From positions 1 to 64,000 of the forward strand of contig CAADYO010000017.1 of assembly GCA_900753325.1 (NCBI GenBank): a stretch of DNA of 64,000 nt, written 5' to 3'. This stretch comes from Bacilli bacterium. GTDB lineage: Bacteria; Bacillota_I; Bacilli_A; RF39; UBA660. Shown one piece after another: positions 44,960 through 54,487 of this stretch. The position numbers were made by a program, and so were the translations under genes. Every line of letters starts with the position of its first letter. The first letter of the stretch is position 1. The notes under the pieces were generated by a model, which had not been told where the DNA came from, did not search any database, and worked only from the letters and a program-made list of their open reading frames with translations.

Positions 44960-46408
44960 CTAATTATTAACCCTTTGTGTAATCATTTCTGTAGTCATTT
45001 CTATTTTATCAAATGTATAACCGTTTTCCTTACCATATCTAATAATATCTCTTAAAGCATCTCTAGTATATGGTTTAATATCATGCATTAAAACCATATT
45101 GACTCTATCCTTAGATAATCTTGAAACAACATTGTTATAAATATCATTAGAACTAGGAGGAGCTCCACCTGCAGCATCACCTGATGATAAATTCCAGTCA
45201 TAATAACGATAACCTCTATTTATAACTTCACTCGTTAAGGTACTCATAATACCAGGAACATATCTTCTACTAACTGTATTACTAGAACCACCTGGGAACC
45301 TAATAATTTTTGATTCTACTCCTGTAATTCTTTTTACTCTATCAGAAACACTTCCTAAATCTCTAAAATATGAATCAACTGAATTATAAACAATACTATA
45401 ATTATGACTAGCCGTATGAAGTCCCACAGCATGTCCTTCATCGTATTCTCTCTTTATTAATTCATCAGGGCCAGAATTAGTAACAAAAAATGTTGCCTTG
45501 ATTCCTTCTTCTTTTAATATATCTAAAATTACATCAGTAGTTCCATACCTTGGTCCATCATCAAAAGTTAAATAAATTGTTCCATTAGAATCTCTTTTAG
45601 AAACAATAACTTTTCTTTCAACAACAGTCTTATTAGAAGCCTTATCACTAACACTATAAACTACTTTATATTCACCAGGTGTATTAACATCTATTTTTAC
45701 ATCACGTTTAACACTATCAGTTATATTACCATCACAATTATCACTTGCCTCATACCCAATTTCTCTATATTTATCTCCCACTAAAAGATAAACTGTATCG
45801 CTTCCCTTTAAAGTAATTGTTGGTTTAGAATTATCTTTATAAATAATATTTCTACTAACTGTAGAACTATTACCATGCTTATCCTTTACAGTATAAGTAA
45901 TCATATTTTTACCCTTTAAAACTTTAACATTCTTAGTAACATCCCCATCATAATCATCAATTGCACTAAACTCTTCATCTTTATACTCACTATTAGGGCA
46001 AACATAAATATCATCATTACTACTAAGTTTTATTACAGGAGCATCCTTATCAACAACATTAACTTTTCTAGTAACTTTTTTCTCAAATACTCCTTCTTTT
46101 ACACTATAAGTTAATGTATAAGTACCAAGTTTATTAGAATTAACCTTACCCATTACTTTAACATTCTTAGTAATATCATCACCCAAAAACTTAGCCTTAT
46201 AGCCTTTTTCCTTATACTCTTCTTTATAACCTAATTTAACATTTTTAGATCCTTTTAAAGTAATTGTAGGCATTAATAAATTGTTATACATAAAAAATGC
46301 CACACCTATTAAAACAACAATAAACATCCATACATATACAGAATATTTATTTTTCTTAAAAAATCTAACAAAACTTTTACTATATTTTTTAATATTTTTC
46401 TCTTCCAC
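44960..46408 (-). CDS. Membrane-anchored polysaccharide deacetylase with Ig-like domains
   Basis: 482 residues. A cytoplasmic basic start, a TM helix (about 23-45), three DUF5011-type Ig-like repeats (about 47-115, 117-190, 194-272; each ending in a TYTLTYSV or YKVVYSVSD-like strand), then a NodB domain (about 277-475). The NodB motifs are TFDDGP, HTASHNYS (metal His pair) and RFPGGS. It probably N-deacetylates peptidoglycan. It seems to start at GTG 46408 with GGTGAT upstream. Confidence 0.9.
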   Translation of the reverse strand: MEEKNIKKYSKSFVRFFKKNKYSVYVWMFIVVLIGVAFFMYNNLLMPTITLKGSKNVKLGYKEEYKEKGYKAKFLGDDITKNVKVMGKVNSNKLGTYTLTYSVKEGVFEKKVTRKVNVVDKDAPVIKLSSNDDIYVCPNSEYKDEEFSAIDDYDGDVTKNVKVLKGKNMITYTVKDKHGNSSTVSRNIIYKDNSKPTITLKGSDTVYLLVGDKYREIGYEASDNCDGNITDSVKRDVKIDVNTPGEYKVVYSVSDKASNKTVVERKVIVSKRDSNGTIYLTFDDGPRYGTTDVILDILKEEGIKATFFVTNSGPDELIKREYDEGHAVGLHTASHNYSIVYNSVDSYFRDLGSVSDRVKRITGVESKIIRFPGGSSNTVSRRYVPGIMSTLTSEVINRGYRYYDWNLSSGDAAGGAPPSSNDIYNNVVSRLSKDRVNMVLMHDIKPYTRDALRDIIRYGKENGYTFDKIEMTTEMITQRVNN

Positions 46409-46466
46409 AAAGTATCACCGTCACTGACATAATTATACTAAAAAAACTCCTACTTGTCCATAATCC

Positions 46467-47165
46467 CTATTTGTCATATTTATTATTTTTCATAAATTCT
46501 CTAAGTAATTTAGTTAAAGCTCTTTTTTCTATTCTTGAAACATAACTTCTTGAAATACCAAGTCGTCTAGATATATTTTTCTGCGTTTGTTCATCTTGAT
46601 TATCTAAACCATATCTTCTAACTAATATTTCTCTTTCACGAGGAGTCAAAACATCCATATACTCTTTCAATAACAAAATATTATCCTTTAAATCAATGTC
46701 TGATACAAAATCTGGATTAGGTGTCTTTAAAACATCCATAATAGCAATCTCATTTCCATCTTTATCAAACCCAACTGCATCATTTATAGAAATATCATTA
46801 TTATAACGATTATTACTTCTAAAATACATTAACACCTCATTTTCAATACACCTAGCGCAGTATGTTGTTATTTTAACTCCCTTATCATTAGAAAATGTAT
46901 CCACTCCTTTTATTAAACCAATTGTTCCAATACTAATCAAATCATCAGAATCAACGTATTTATTATCAAACTTTTTAATAATATGCGCCACTAATCTTAA
47001 ATTATGCTCTATAAGTTTATTTCTATCTTCCATATTACCATTCATTTTCCCAACAATACATTTTTTCTCTTCCTCTGGACTTAAAGGTTCCGGAAAAACA
47101 TCATTAGAATAAGACCCAGTAAAACAAAATAAATTCTTCAAAACATTTAAAATATTAAAAAACAT
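46467..47165 (-). CDS. sigK: Sporulation-type sigma factor, SigK-like
   Basis: 232 residues. After a hydrophobic N-terminus (about 1-18, like the pro-sequence of pro-SigK) comes PEPLSPEEEKK, NLRLVAHIIKKFDN, DDLISIGTIGLIKGVDTF and RRLGISRSYVSRIEKRALTKL, closely following SigK of Bacillus. SigK drives late mother-cell genes in sporulation. The gene is uninterrupted, with no skin-type element. AGGAGG precedes ATG. SigE is the main alternative identity. Confidence 0.82.
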   Translation of the reverse strand: MFFNILNVLKNLFCFTGSYSNDVFPEPLSPEEEKKCIVGKMNGNMEDRNKLIEHNLRLVAHIIKKFDNKYVDSDDLISIGTIGLIKGVDTFSNDKGVKITTYCARCIENEVLMYFRSNNRYNNDISINDAVGFDKDGNEIAIMDVLKTPNPDFVSDIDLKDNILLLKEYMDVLTPREREILVRRYGLDNQDEQTQKNISRRLGISRSYVSRIEKRALTKLLREFMKNNKYDK

Positions 47166-47203
47166 ATAATCCTCCTAGAAAATTATATGTCTAATTTTAT
47201 CAT

Positions 47204-47662
47204 TTAATTAGTCTTACGTATACTTATTTTACTGAATAAATAATATACCGAAATTCCACTTAATGAACCAATTGTATCTATTAAAATATCTCTTACTTCA
47301 CATGATCTTCCCTTAATAAATAACTGATGAATTTCATCACTCCAAGCATACAAAAAACAAAGTAATATTGTTAAAAGAATCGTTTTATAATTAAACAATT
47401 CAAAACTTTTAAATAAATTAATTATTAAAATTCCAAGTACAAAGTACAAAAAGAAATGAGCACTCTTCCTAACTGGTTTAACTAAATACTTAAGTACCTT
47501 TTCTTTTTCTTTAGTACTTAAATCCCTCTTTATTATATCTTGTACACACCTAACTATTAATCCATCACTCTTTTTACTAGATTCTTCTGCCGTATCATTA
47601 GAAAGTACAAATATCAAGCCCATCCACAATATAATCAAAATAATATTAATAACTTTCTTCAT
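47204..47662 (-). CDS. VanZ-family membrane protein
   Basis: 152 residues, four transmembrane helices. The VanZ pattern RKSAHFFLYFVLGILI and YAWSDEIHQLFIKGRSCEVRD is present, with the conserved Asp/Glu-His and Arg. The family is linked to glycopeptide tolerance but function is generally unknown. It starts 1 base after the MurE-like stop, so it is in that operon. Confidence 0.88.
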   Translation of the reverse strand: MKKVINIILIILWMGLIFVLSNDTAEESSKKSDGLIVRCVQDIIKRDLSTKEKEKVLKYLVKPVRKSAHFFLYFVLGILIINLFKSFELFNYKTILLTILLCFLYAWSDEIHQLFIKGRSCEVRDILIDTIGSLSGISVYYLFSKISIRKTN

Positions 47663-49096
47663 TTATGTATTACTCTCTTCTTTTATTTTTCTATCAGCAA
47701 TACCTTGGTAAGAAACATCTATATCATTAAAACCTAATTTATTATAACTTTCCCTTCCTTTGCCTAAAACAAGAACAATATCTCTACTTTGTGCTAATTC
47801 AATAGCTTTATTTATAGCAGCAACTCTATCTTGTACAATTGTATAGTTTTTATAATTATTAGTCACACTTTGAAGCATCATATTAACGTTATTAACAAGT
47901 TCCATATTACTAACATCATCATATGTAAATATAACATAACTTGCCATATCACAAACCGTCTTACCAATCATATCTAATTTAGAATGATCATTTTCTAAAA
48001 TATTTCCAATAACAACAATAATATTATTAATATCTAATGTATGTATATAATTAATAAGTTTAATAATACTACTATAAGTATGAGCATAATCTACCATTAC
48101 ATAATAATCACCATCAGTCTTTAACATTTCCATTCTACCTGGTACCAAAATATTTTCAAGTTTTTCTTTCAAATCAGAAAATCTATAACCAAGAGTTAAA
48201 ACTGTAAGTAAAGCTGCCGCCAAATTATAAACATTAAAGTCAGCAAGTAATGGACTAAGCACATCAAAATCCTCATTATTATATTTAAATCTAATTAAAG
48301 TCTTAGTATTATTAGCTTTATAGTCAACTATTTGTAAAGTTGACTCTTCATTCATACCATAAGTTAAAACCTTACCCGTACAGTTTTCCTTAACAGTTTC
48401 AAAATACTGATCATCTCTATTCAAAATACAAAAACCTGAATCTGCAACTTGTCCAAATAATTTCATCTTCGTATTAAAATAATTCAAAAAAGCATTACTA
48501 TCATCAAGAAATTCGTTAATAATATTTGTATAAACTACTATATTAAAACTAGTAGCCTCAAATTTTTTAGCTTCTAAATCAGAATCACTTGCCTCCAAAA
48601 CTGCATATTTACAACCAAATTTTCTAAATTCATCTAAATAATTATACAGCTTTGAAGCATCACTAATTGTGTTAAAACTGTTATCATTAAAAGCTGCACA
48701 ACTTCTACCATTAGTACTAATACAACCACACTGATTACTACCAAGTAATGTTTGAATAATTGTTGAAGTACAAGTTTTTCCATCAGTACCGCTTACCCCA
48801 ATCATTGTAAGTGCTCTATCTGGATAATCATAAAACTTTTGACATAAATATGGAAACTCCCTGTTAGTATCTGGCACTTTAATAACTGCCACCCTAGAAT
48901 CAAAAATATCCTTACTAACAACAATTGCTACAGCTCCATTTTTAATAGCCTCATCAATACAATTATGCCCATCAAGGAGCTTATCAACAGTACAAACAAA
49001 CAAACAATTTTCAGAAACTTCTGAAGCATTGTTTTTAATACTCTTAATAACTATATCAGTACCAATTCCAGGATACAAGTCATTTAATCTCTTCAT
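47663..49096 (-). CDS. MurE-like Mur ligase, divergent
   Basis: 477 residues. Three-domain Mur ligase: ATP P-loop GTDGKTCTS (about 103-111, with Asp where Asn is usual), a central LEASDSD, and the C-terminal MVDYAHT...VIGNILEN. It resembles MurE but the usual TNLTRDHLDFH block reads TNIINEFLDD, and the substrate-selecting DNPR loop is replaced by TYDDVSN. It may be the wall-building MurE with altered third amino acid, or another Mur-type ligase. ATG 49096 follows AGGTGAAG; the GTG at 49105 is rejected. Confidence 0.75.
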   Translation of the reverse strand: MKRLNDLYPGIGTDIVIKSIKNNASEVSENCLFVCTVDKLLDGHNCIDEAIKNGAVAIVVSKDIFDSRVAVIKVPDTNREFPYLCQKFYDYPDRALTMIGVSGTDGKTCTSTIIQTLLGSNQCGCISTNGRSCAAFNDNSFNTISDASKLYNYLDEFRKFGCKYAVLEASDSDLEAKKFEATSFNIVVYTNIINEFLDDSNAFLNYFNTKMKLFGQVADSGFCILNRDDQYFETVKENCTGKVLTYGMNEESTLQIVDYKANNTKTLIRFKYNNEDFDVLSPLLADFNVYNLAAALLTVLTLGYRFSDLKEKLENILVPGRMEMLKTDGDYYVMVDYAHTYSSIIKLINYIHTLDINNIIVVIGNILENDHSKLDMIGKTVCDMASYVIFTYDDVSNMELVNNVNMMLQSVTNNYKNYTIVQDRVAAINKAIELAQSRDIVLVLGKGRESYNKLGFNDIDVSYQGIADRKIKEESNT

Positions 49097-49151
49097 TATC
49101 TTCACCTATACAAATTATACAGTAAATAAAAACTAAATCAAAGTATTTTTC

Positions 49152-49180
49152 TTGATAAGCCTTTTATTTTACGTTAAAAT
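49152..49180 (+). promoter_or_regulatory. Promoter of the ureohydrolase-like gene
   Basis: TTGATA, 17 bases, TAAAAT. The predicted start near 49187 falls on the AAGGTG ribosome site, so the leader would be very short. Confidence 0.6.
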
Positions 49181-49198
49181 TATTACAAGGTGAAAATA

Positions 49199-50098
49199 AT
49201 GAAAACATTTATAATAGGAGCTGGTAGTGATTTAGGAGTCCATATTGATGGTGCTGCCTTAGGACCAGTTCAGCTAATCAACGATATTAAAGGATTTTAT
49301 AAAGGTGAAAATATTACAATTCTCCAAGATGAAGATATTTTAAAAAGTAGAAATTTATCAGACTTAAGAAAAAATGAATATGAAGTAGATAGTTTCAATA
49401 CAAAGATATATAAAAAAGTACTTGAAAAGATGAAAGAGAATTATTTTCCTATTCTAATTGGTGGAGATAGTTCCACAACTATTCCTATTGCTCTAGCAAG
49501 TTCTAAAGTAAATGAAAATATTGGTATAATTGTATTTTCTCCCTTTGCTAACTATAATACCTTTTCAACTACCGTCACCGGAAATCTTCATGGCCTTTCT
49601 CTTGCTGCAATAACCGGTTACAAAGATAATGAACTTAGATATTATCATGATGGTAATGTTATACAAGCAACGAAAGCTGTAGTTGTTGGTGCTAGAAGCA
49701 TAGATGATTGGGAAAAAGATAACATTAAATATTCCGGACTAACAGTTTTTACTAATGATAATATCAAAGAAAAAGGTCTAGAAACAGTAATTGAAGAAGC
49801 ATTTGCAATTGCTCATGACAAAACAAAAGGTGTTCATATAAGTTTTGATTTAGGTCTAATAGATCCGGACATCGCTCCAGGTGTATCAATTCCCGTATTT
49901 GACGGTTTAACTGAAGAACAAATAATGAAAATAAACAGTTTAATTATTAAACATATAGAAGATATTGTTTCATATGATATTGTAGAATTTAATCCATTAC
50001 GTGACACTGATAGAAAAACAGAACAAATTGCTTTAAACATACTAGCACAAATAATTAAAGCAGTTGAAACAAAAGGAGATCCTAATAAGAAATATTAA
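49199..50098 (+). CDS. Ureohydrolase-family (arginase/agmatinase fold) protein, probably catalytically dead
   Basis: 299 residues of the arginase/agmatinase/formiminoglutamase fold: GGDSSTT (88-94), SPFANYNT (114-121), TGNLHGLSL (127-135) and HISFDLGLIDPDIAPGV (213-229). In active enzymes the first is GGDHS, the second DAHADxNT and the third SFDxD. Five of six manganese ligands are therefore changed (His to Ser91, Asp to Ser114, His to Phe116, Asp to Asn118, Asp to Gly219); only Asp217 remains. ATG 49199 follows AAGGTG, whereas the GTG at 49190 overlaps that site. No arginine-pathway genes lie nearby. Confidence 0.82.
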   Translation: MKTFIIGAGSDLGVHIDGAALGPVQLINDIKGFYKGENITILQDEDILKSRNLSDLRKNEYEVDSFNTKIYKKVLEKMKENYFPILIGGDSSTTIPIALASSKVNENIGIIVFSPFANYNTFSTTVTGNLHGLSLAAITGYKDNELRYYHDGNVIQATKAVVVGARSIDDWEKDNIKYSGLTVFTNDNIKEKGLETVIEEAFAIAHDKTKGVHISFDLGLIDPDIAPGVSIPVFDGLTEEQIMKINSLIIKHIEDIVSYDIVEFNPLRDTDRKTEQIALNILAQIIKAVETKGDPNKKY

Positions 50099-50106
50099 AA
50101 AAAAAA

Positions 50107-50137
50107 GATTTTATGAGAAATTCATAAAACCTTTTTT
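50107..50137. terminator. Terminator between convergent genes
   Basis: TTTTATGA/TCATAAAA stem with a 5-base loop and CCTTTTTTA on the plus strand; an A-run on the other side allows use from the minus strand too. Confidence 0.75.
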
Positions 50138-50139
50138 AT

Positions 50140-51957
50140 TTACGCTTTCCTAAAAACAACATAACTTGCATAACCAATGATACCAATACAAACAATCCAA
50201 ATAAATGCAAAAGACGAAGTATTAGGATTATCTAATTTTCTAAAAGAAGCATCGATTATAACATCCTCATCAGGCATTTCAAAACTATTATCAACAACAG
50301 CTATTTCCTTACCAGATACAGTATAAACTCTAAGCTTTTCAACTGCATATCCAGTATCAGGAACAACAGTATATAAAATTTTCTCATTACCGCTTGAAAA
50401 ACTCTTTGATAAAGCTACTCTACCAGATCCAGCAATAACATTAGTCTTAATTTGATAACCATCACCATATCTAAGAAGAAAATTAACAGTCTCTGGATAA
50501 TTAATAACTGGCGCACTATCATTCCGTTTCTTATAGTTATTCACTTCTCTCCTGCATTTCATTTTAGGATATTTATCATTCAAATAATTTCTATAATCTT
50601 CTACATTACCAATAAATGAATAAACCTTTTTTGCATTTGTACCAGTAACTACAAATCCATCTCTTAAATTAACAATTCTAGTTACTACTGTAGCACTATT
50701 ATCTAAATTATTATCTTTAAAATCAAAGGTCTTATTAATATCATACTCATCAGTAAATGAAAGATTAGTATTATATATCTTTATCTTACTAGAAATTTTA
50801 AGATTATCTAAATTATCATCTGAATCATCAGAATTTGGAATATCTAAATGAACACCAGCTGCAAAAAGATAGTTATCTCTTTTAATCATACCAGTATAAA
50901 TAAATACATCATCTTGAGAATTCACAACTCTAACTAAATTATAATTATTATCGATTTTATATAAACCAAACAAGTCACAAACATAAAAACCATCATCACT
51001 CTTAATCAAAGTTGAAATTAATGATTTATTATCACCAAATACACTACCATTATTATCATTATCAAATAAACTAATATTTGTCTTTACTCTTAAACCAATA
51101 TTAGATTTAGTAGTACCAGTTTCTGTTTGAATATTTAGAGGATGTGAACTAACTTTAAGATTAGAATCAACTTCTTTTAAAACAGTTTTATCACCCAATA
51201 CCAAATAATATAATTTTCCATTATTTATACATACCTCTGGATTCAAACTAATGATATCTTCATTAATTTTTTTAACTAATTTGAAGCTTTTATCATAAAA
51301 TTTAATACTAAATAAATTTTTTGTATCTATATCTTTAGAATCACCATCTGAATTATTCAAACTTTCCTTATAATCTTCATATAAATCCAATACTCTAGCA
51401 TCAAAAACAGCATAATAATCACCAAAACGATAAATTGTATATCCTGTCACATTATTATTAGTACTTATAAGCTTTCCATTTCTATCATACTTTCTAATAC
51501 CAGTAAGACCAATGACATAAACATTACCGTCTGCATCGTCACAGACACCATAAGATACAGAAAATCCATCTGTAAATTCATCCTTCCATAACAAATTTCC
51601 CATATCATCATACTTACTAACTGTAACAACAGGCTTGATATTATCATCAATAAAGCTAAGTAATTCTCGGGATAATTGTTGTTGTGTAAAAGAACCTCCA
51701 CATCCTATATCAGGTTGATGTCGATAAAATGTAAAAAGATAATCTTCCAATATTTTTAAATCATGTGAAAGATTCAAAACAACTACACCATCAGAAACTT
51801 GATAAAGATTTCCTGATACCGTTGCCGCATAATCAGTATAGTTATTTGACCAGTTGGTTTTATACGATTGCCTATAATTACCAAATGCTAATGTATTTAC
51901 AGGAAAAAACATTGTAACAAATAAAACTAAAATCATTATTTTCCAAATTTTTTTCAT
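50140..51957 (-). CDS. Large surface protein with signal peptide and C-terminal anchor
   Basis: About 605 residues. Signal peptide at the N-terminus (MKKIWKIMILVLFVTMFF then PVNTLAFG). The long central part contains repeated YxVxDGVVVL or DGFYVCDLFGLYKI-like strands of the kind seen in beta-propellers. A MPDEDVIIDASF block near the end matches Flg_new/InlB-type repeats. The C-terminus has NPNTSS, a TM helix (about 582-600) and FRKA, resembling a cell-wall sorting signal. ATG 51957 with GGGAGAG is chosen; the upstream extension lacks a ribosome site. Confidence 0.75.
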   Translation of the reverse strand: MKKIWKIMILVLFVTMFFPVNTLAFGNYRQSYKTNWSNNYTDYAATVSGNLYQVSDGVVVLNLSHDLKILEDYLFTFYRHQPDIGCGGSFTQQQLSRELLSFIDDNIKPVVTVSKYDDMGNLLWKDEFTDGFSVSYGVCDDADGNVYVIGLTGIRKYDRNGKLISTNNNVTGYTIYRFGDYYAVFDARVLDLYEDYKESLNNSDGDSKDIDTKNLFSIKFYDKSFKLVKKINEDIISLNPEVCINNGKLYYLVLGDKTVLKEVDSNLKVSSHPLNIQTETGTTKSNIGLRVKTNISLFDNDNNGSVFGDNKSLISTLIKSDDGFYVCDLFGLYKIDNNYNLVRVVNSQDDVFIYTGMIKRDNYLFAAGVHLDIPNSDDSDDNLDNLKISSKIKIYNTNLSFTDEYDINKTFDFKDNNLDNSATVVTRIVNLRDGFVVTGTNAKKVYSFIGNVEDYRNYLNDKYPKMKCRREVNNYKKRNDSAPVINYPETVNFLLRYGDGYQIKTNVIAGSGRVALSKSFSSGNEKILYTVVPDTGYAVEKLRVYTVSGKEIAVVDNSFEMPDEDVIIDASFRKLDNPNTSSFAFIWIVCIGIIGYASYVVFRKA

Positions 51958-52014
51958 ATACAAGCTCTCCCATCTTAATATAATAAAATTATAATCCATT
52001 AAAAAAAATAAATC

Positions 52015-52038
52015 AAATAAAAAGAGATACAAATCTCT
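52015..52038 (-). terminator. Terminator of ftsZ
   Basis: AGAGAT/ATCTCT stem with a 4-base loop, then TTTTTATTTG on the minus strand, overlapping the ftsZ stop. Confidence 0.65.
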
Positions 52039-53161
52039 AATAATTTCTATCTCTTAAAAATGCTGGAATATCAAAATCACTATCATTAGAATCATCATCT
52101 TGCAAAATCTCTGTTGTTTTAAAATCCTCCTTAGAAGGTGTCGTTCTTCTAGTTTGTTGTGTATTACTAAATACAGGTTGTTCTTGCGTATTAACTGGAG
52201 CAGTCTTCTTATTTTTATCAAAGCCTGTTGCGATAACAGTTACTATAACTTCATCAGATAAGTTTTCATTAATAACTGAACCAAATATTGTATTGATATC
52301 AGTATTAGCCGCTGCTCTAACCACTTCAGCAGCTTGTTCAGCTTCAAACAATGTTAAATTAACTCCACCAGTAATATTAATAATAGCATCAGTTGCTCCC
52401 TCAATAGAAGTTTCGAGTAATGGTGAAGAAACAGCTTGCTTAGCAGCATCAATTGCTCTATCCTCTCCCATTCCTATACCAATACCAATTATGGCCTGAC
52501 CTGATTTTTCCATAACTGCTTTAACATCGGCAAAATCCAAGTTAATAAGTCCAACTACAGCAATCAAATCAGAAATAGATTGTACACCACGACGCAATAC
52601 ATTATCAACTTCCTTAAATGCTTCATACATTGGTGTTGATCTATCAATAATTTCTCTTAAACGGTCATTTGGAATAACAATTAAAGTATCTACATGTTTT
52701 TTTAACTCTTCAATACCACCAACTGCTTGTTTCATTCTTCTTGGGCCTTCAAATGAGAAAGGTTTAGTTACAATTGCTACTGTTAAAGCACCTAATCCTT
52801 GAGCTATTTCAGCAACTACAGGAGCAGCACCTGTTCCGGTTCCACCACCCATACCACATGTAACAAATACCATATCGGCACCAGTTAAAGCTTCTTCTAT
52901 TTCCTTTTTAGATTCAATAGCAGCTTCTTTACCAATTGCTGGATTAGCACCAGCTCCTTGTCCATCAGTCAAAGCAGCTCCTAATTGTATTTTAACATCA
53001 GCCTTAGATTGATTTAAAGCTTGTTTATCAGTATTAGCAGCAATAAATTCTACACCTTTAACACCAGACTCAACCATTCTATTAACAGCGTTACCACCGC
53101 CTCCGCCAAGCCCAATAACCTTTATTGTTGTTACCATATCCATTTCTAATCCGCCTATCAT
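52037..53161 (-). CDS. ftsZ: Cell division protein FtsZ
   Basis: 374 residues. Tubulin-type GTPase: [13 protein letters not shown] (about 17-29), [11 protein letters not shown] (about 112-122), and the synergy loop [11 protein letters not shown]. An acidic/Gln linker (about 325-355) and a conserved tail [10 protein letters not shown] bind FtsA. Forms the Z ring. AAGGAGGTC precedes ATG 53161. Directly follows ftsA. Confidence 0.97.
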   Translation of the reverse strand: MIGGLEMDMVTTIKVIGLGGGGGNAVNRMVESGVKGVEFIAANTDKQALNQSKADVKIQLGAALTDGQGAGANPAIGKEAAIESKKEIEEALTGADMVFVTCGMGGGTGTGAAPVVAEIAQGLGALTVAIVTKPFSFEGPRRMKQAVGGIEELKKHVDTLIVIPNDRLREIIDRSTPMYEAFKEVDNVLRRGVQSISDLIAVVGLINLDFADVKAVMEKSGQAIIGIGIGMGEDRAIDAAKQAVSSPLLETSIEGATDAIINITGGVNLTLFEAEQAAEVVRAAANTDINTIFGSVINENLSDEVIVTVIATGFDKNKKTAPVNTQEQPVFSNTQQTRRTTPSKEDFKTTEILQDDDSNDSDFDIPAFLRDRNY

Positions 53162-53172
53162 CCTAGACCTCC

Positions 53173-54411
53173 TTAATTATCAAAAAAATGTCCAAATACT
53201 CTACTTACTATATTATCGTTAATTGCTACCTTTTGTCCAGTAGATACTAAACTATTCATATCATTTTCACTAATCATACTATAGGTTCTTCCTCTAAGTG
53301 AAAGTTTATCATCAAAATACTTAATAGTACCAAATGCACTACTATATTTATTGTTTCTTAATCCAATAACTGAAATATTACAAACCTTAGCTTTAATTCC
53401 AAAAACATTTTCTACTAAATATTGAAATCCCGCTAATTCACTTAAACCACCTGTTACAATTATATAACGTATTTCTCTATTTGTTAAGTTTTTTATTTCA
53501 TTTTTAGCAAGTTTTAAAATTTCCATAAGACGTGCCTCTACAACTTTAGAAACTCCAACTTGTGATATTTCCTTATTTTCATCTGCCATAGTTAAAAACT
53601 CACAAACATCATTATTATCAGCATAACTTGCTAAAGCAACAGCAAAAGTCTCCTTTACTTTACGACTATCGCCTAATCTTAATTTAAAGATATATGAAAT
53701 ATCTTGATCAACATTAAAACTACCTAATGGAATAGTAGAATTCTTAATTTGAATACCTTTATTAAATATAGAAACATTAGTATTTCTCTCTCCTATATTA
53801 ATAATTGCTCCAACTGATTCAAATGTCTTTTTATTAGCAATCGTATAATAATCCCCAGTAGAACTATAAGCTATATCTATAGTTTCAAGCCCTGCTAACT
53901 TTAAAACTTGCAATATTCTATATAATGGCTCCTTTGGCAATGTACTAACAACAACTTTAGCTTCTAAAGATTTACCAGCCATTCCCTTAGGATCTTTAAT
54001 ATTTTCTTCTTCATCTACAGTAAAACTAATAGGAGAAGCCGTAATTACCTCATATTCTTCATCTATATGACCAACCAAGGCATCTTTTAATACATTTCTA
54101 ACATCCTTGCCAGTAATACATTCATAATCATCAACATCACAAGAACCAACCACTATATCCATAGAACAACCAGTAGGAGGAACACAAGCAATAACCTTAG
54201 AAATTTTTATACCAAGCATAGCATTAACTTTTTTAATAGCCGTCTTAACACTAACCGCAGCCAATTTAGTATCTTCAATCTGCCCATTTTTAATACCCTG
54301 AGACTTACTACTAACAGCTGCTAAAGTATGAAAAGAGCCATTACACTTAGAACACACAACAACTTTAATACTATTAGTACCTATATCTACACTAGTATAA
54401 ACTTCACTCAT
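53173..54411 (-). CDS. ftsA: Cell division protein FtsA
   Basis: About 412 residues. Actin-like: [12 protein letters not shown] (phosphate 1) near the start, [13 protein letters not shown] (phosphate 2), and [11 protein letters not shown] (adenosine). It ends with [17 protein letters not shown], an amphipathic membrane-targeting helix. It tethers FtsZ to the membrane. ATG 54411 with AGGAG at correct spacing is preferred over the ATG at 54420 inside that site. Confidence 0.94.
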   Translation of the reverse strand: MSEVYTSVDIGTNSIKVVVCSKCNGSFHTLAAVSSKSQGIKNGQIEDTKLAAVSVKTAIKKVNAMLGIKISKVIACVPPTGCSMDIVVGSCDVDDYECITGKDVRNVLKDALVGHIDEEYEVITASPISFTVDEEENIKDPKGMAGKSLEAKVVVSTLPKEPLYRILQVLKLAGLETIDIAYSSTGDYYTIANKKTFESVGAIINIGERNTNVSIFNKGIQIKNSTIPLGSFNVDQDISYIFKLRLGDSRKVKETFAVALASYADNNDVCEFLTMADENKEISQVGVSKVVEARLMEILKLAKNEIKNLTNREIRYIIVTGGLSELAGFQYLVENVFGIKAKVCNISVIGLRNNKYSSAFGTIKYFDDKLSLRGRTYSMISENDMNSLVSTGQKVAINDNIVSRVFGHFFDN

Positions 54412-54449
54412 TACCTGCATCTCCTATTCTTAAAATTAATTATACTATA

Positions 54450-54483
54450 AAAGAAAAAGATTGCAAAGTTTTTTCTACAATCT
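54450..54483 (-). terminator. Terminator before ftsA
   Basis: AGATTG/CAATCT hairpin with a 14-base loop, then TTTTTCTTTT on the minus strand. It separates the GT-C-like array from ftsA-ftsZ. Confidence 0.6.
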
Positions 54484-54487
54484 ATTT

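Noticed and set aside
46467..47165. skin-like element splitting sigK
   Set aside because: The sigma factor ORF is uninterrupted from pro-sequence to region 4.
51465..51701. 78-residue Met/Leu-rich minus-strand ORF
   Set aside because: Alternative frame inside the surface protein gene; no ribosome site.
52037..54411. Intein or frameshift in ftsZ or ftsA
   Set aside because: Both are continuous, of normal length and with all motifs.
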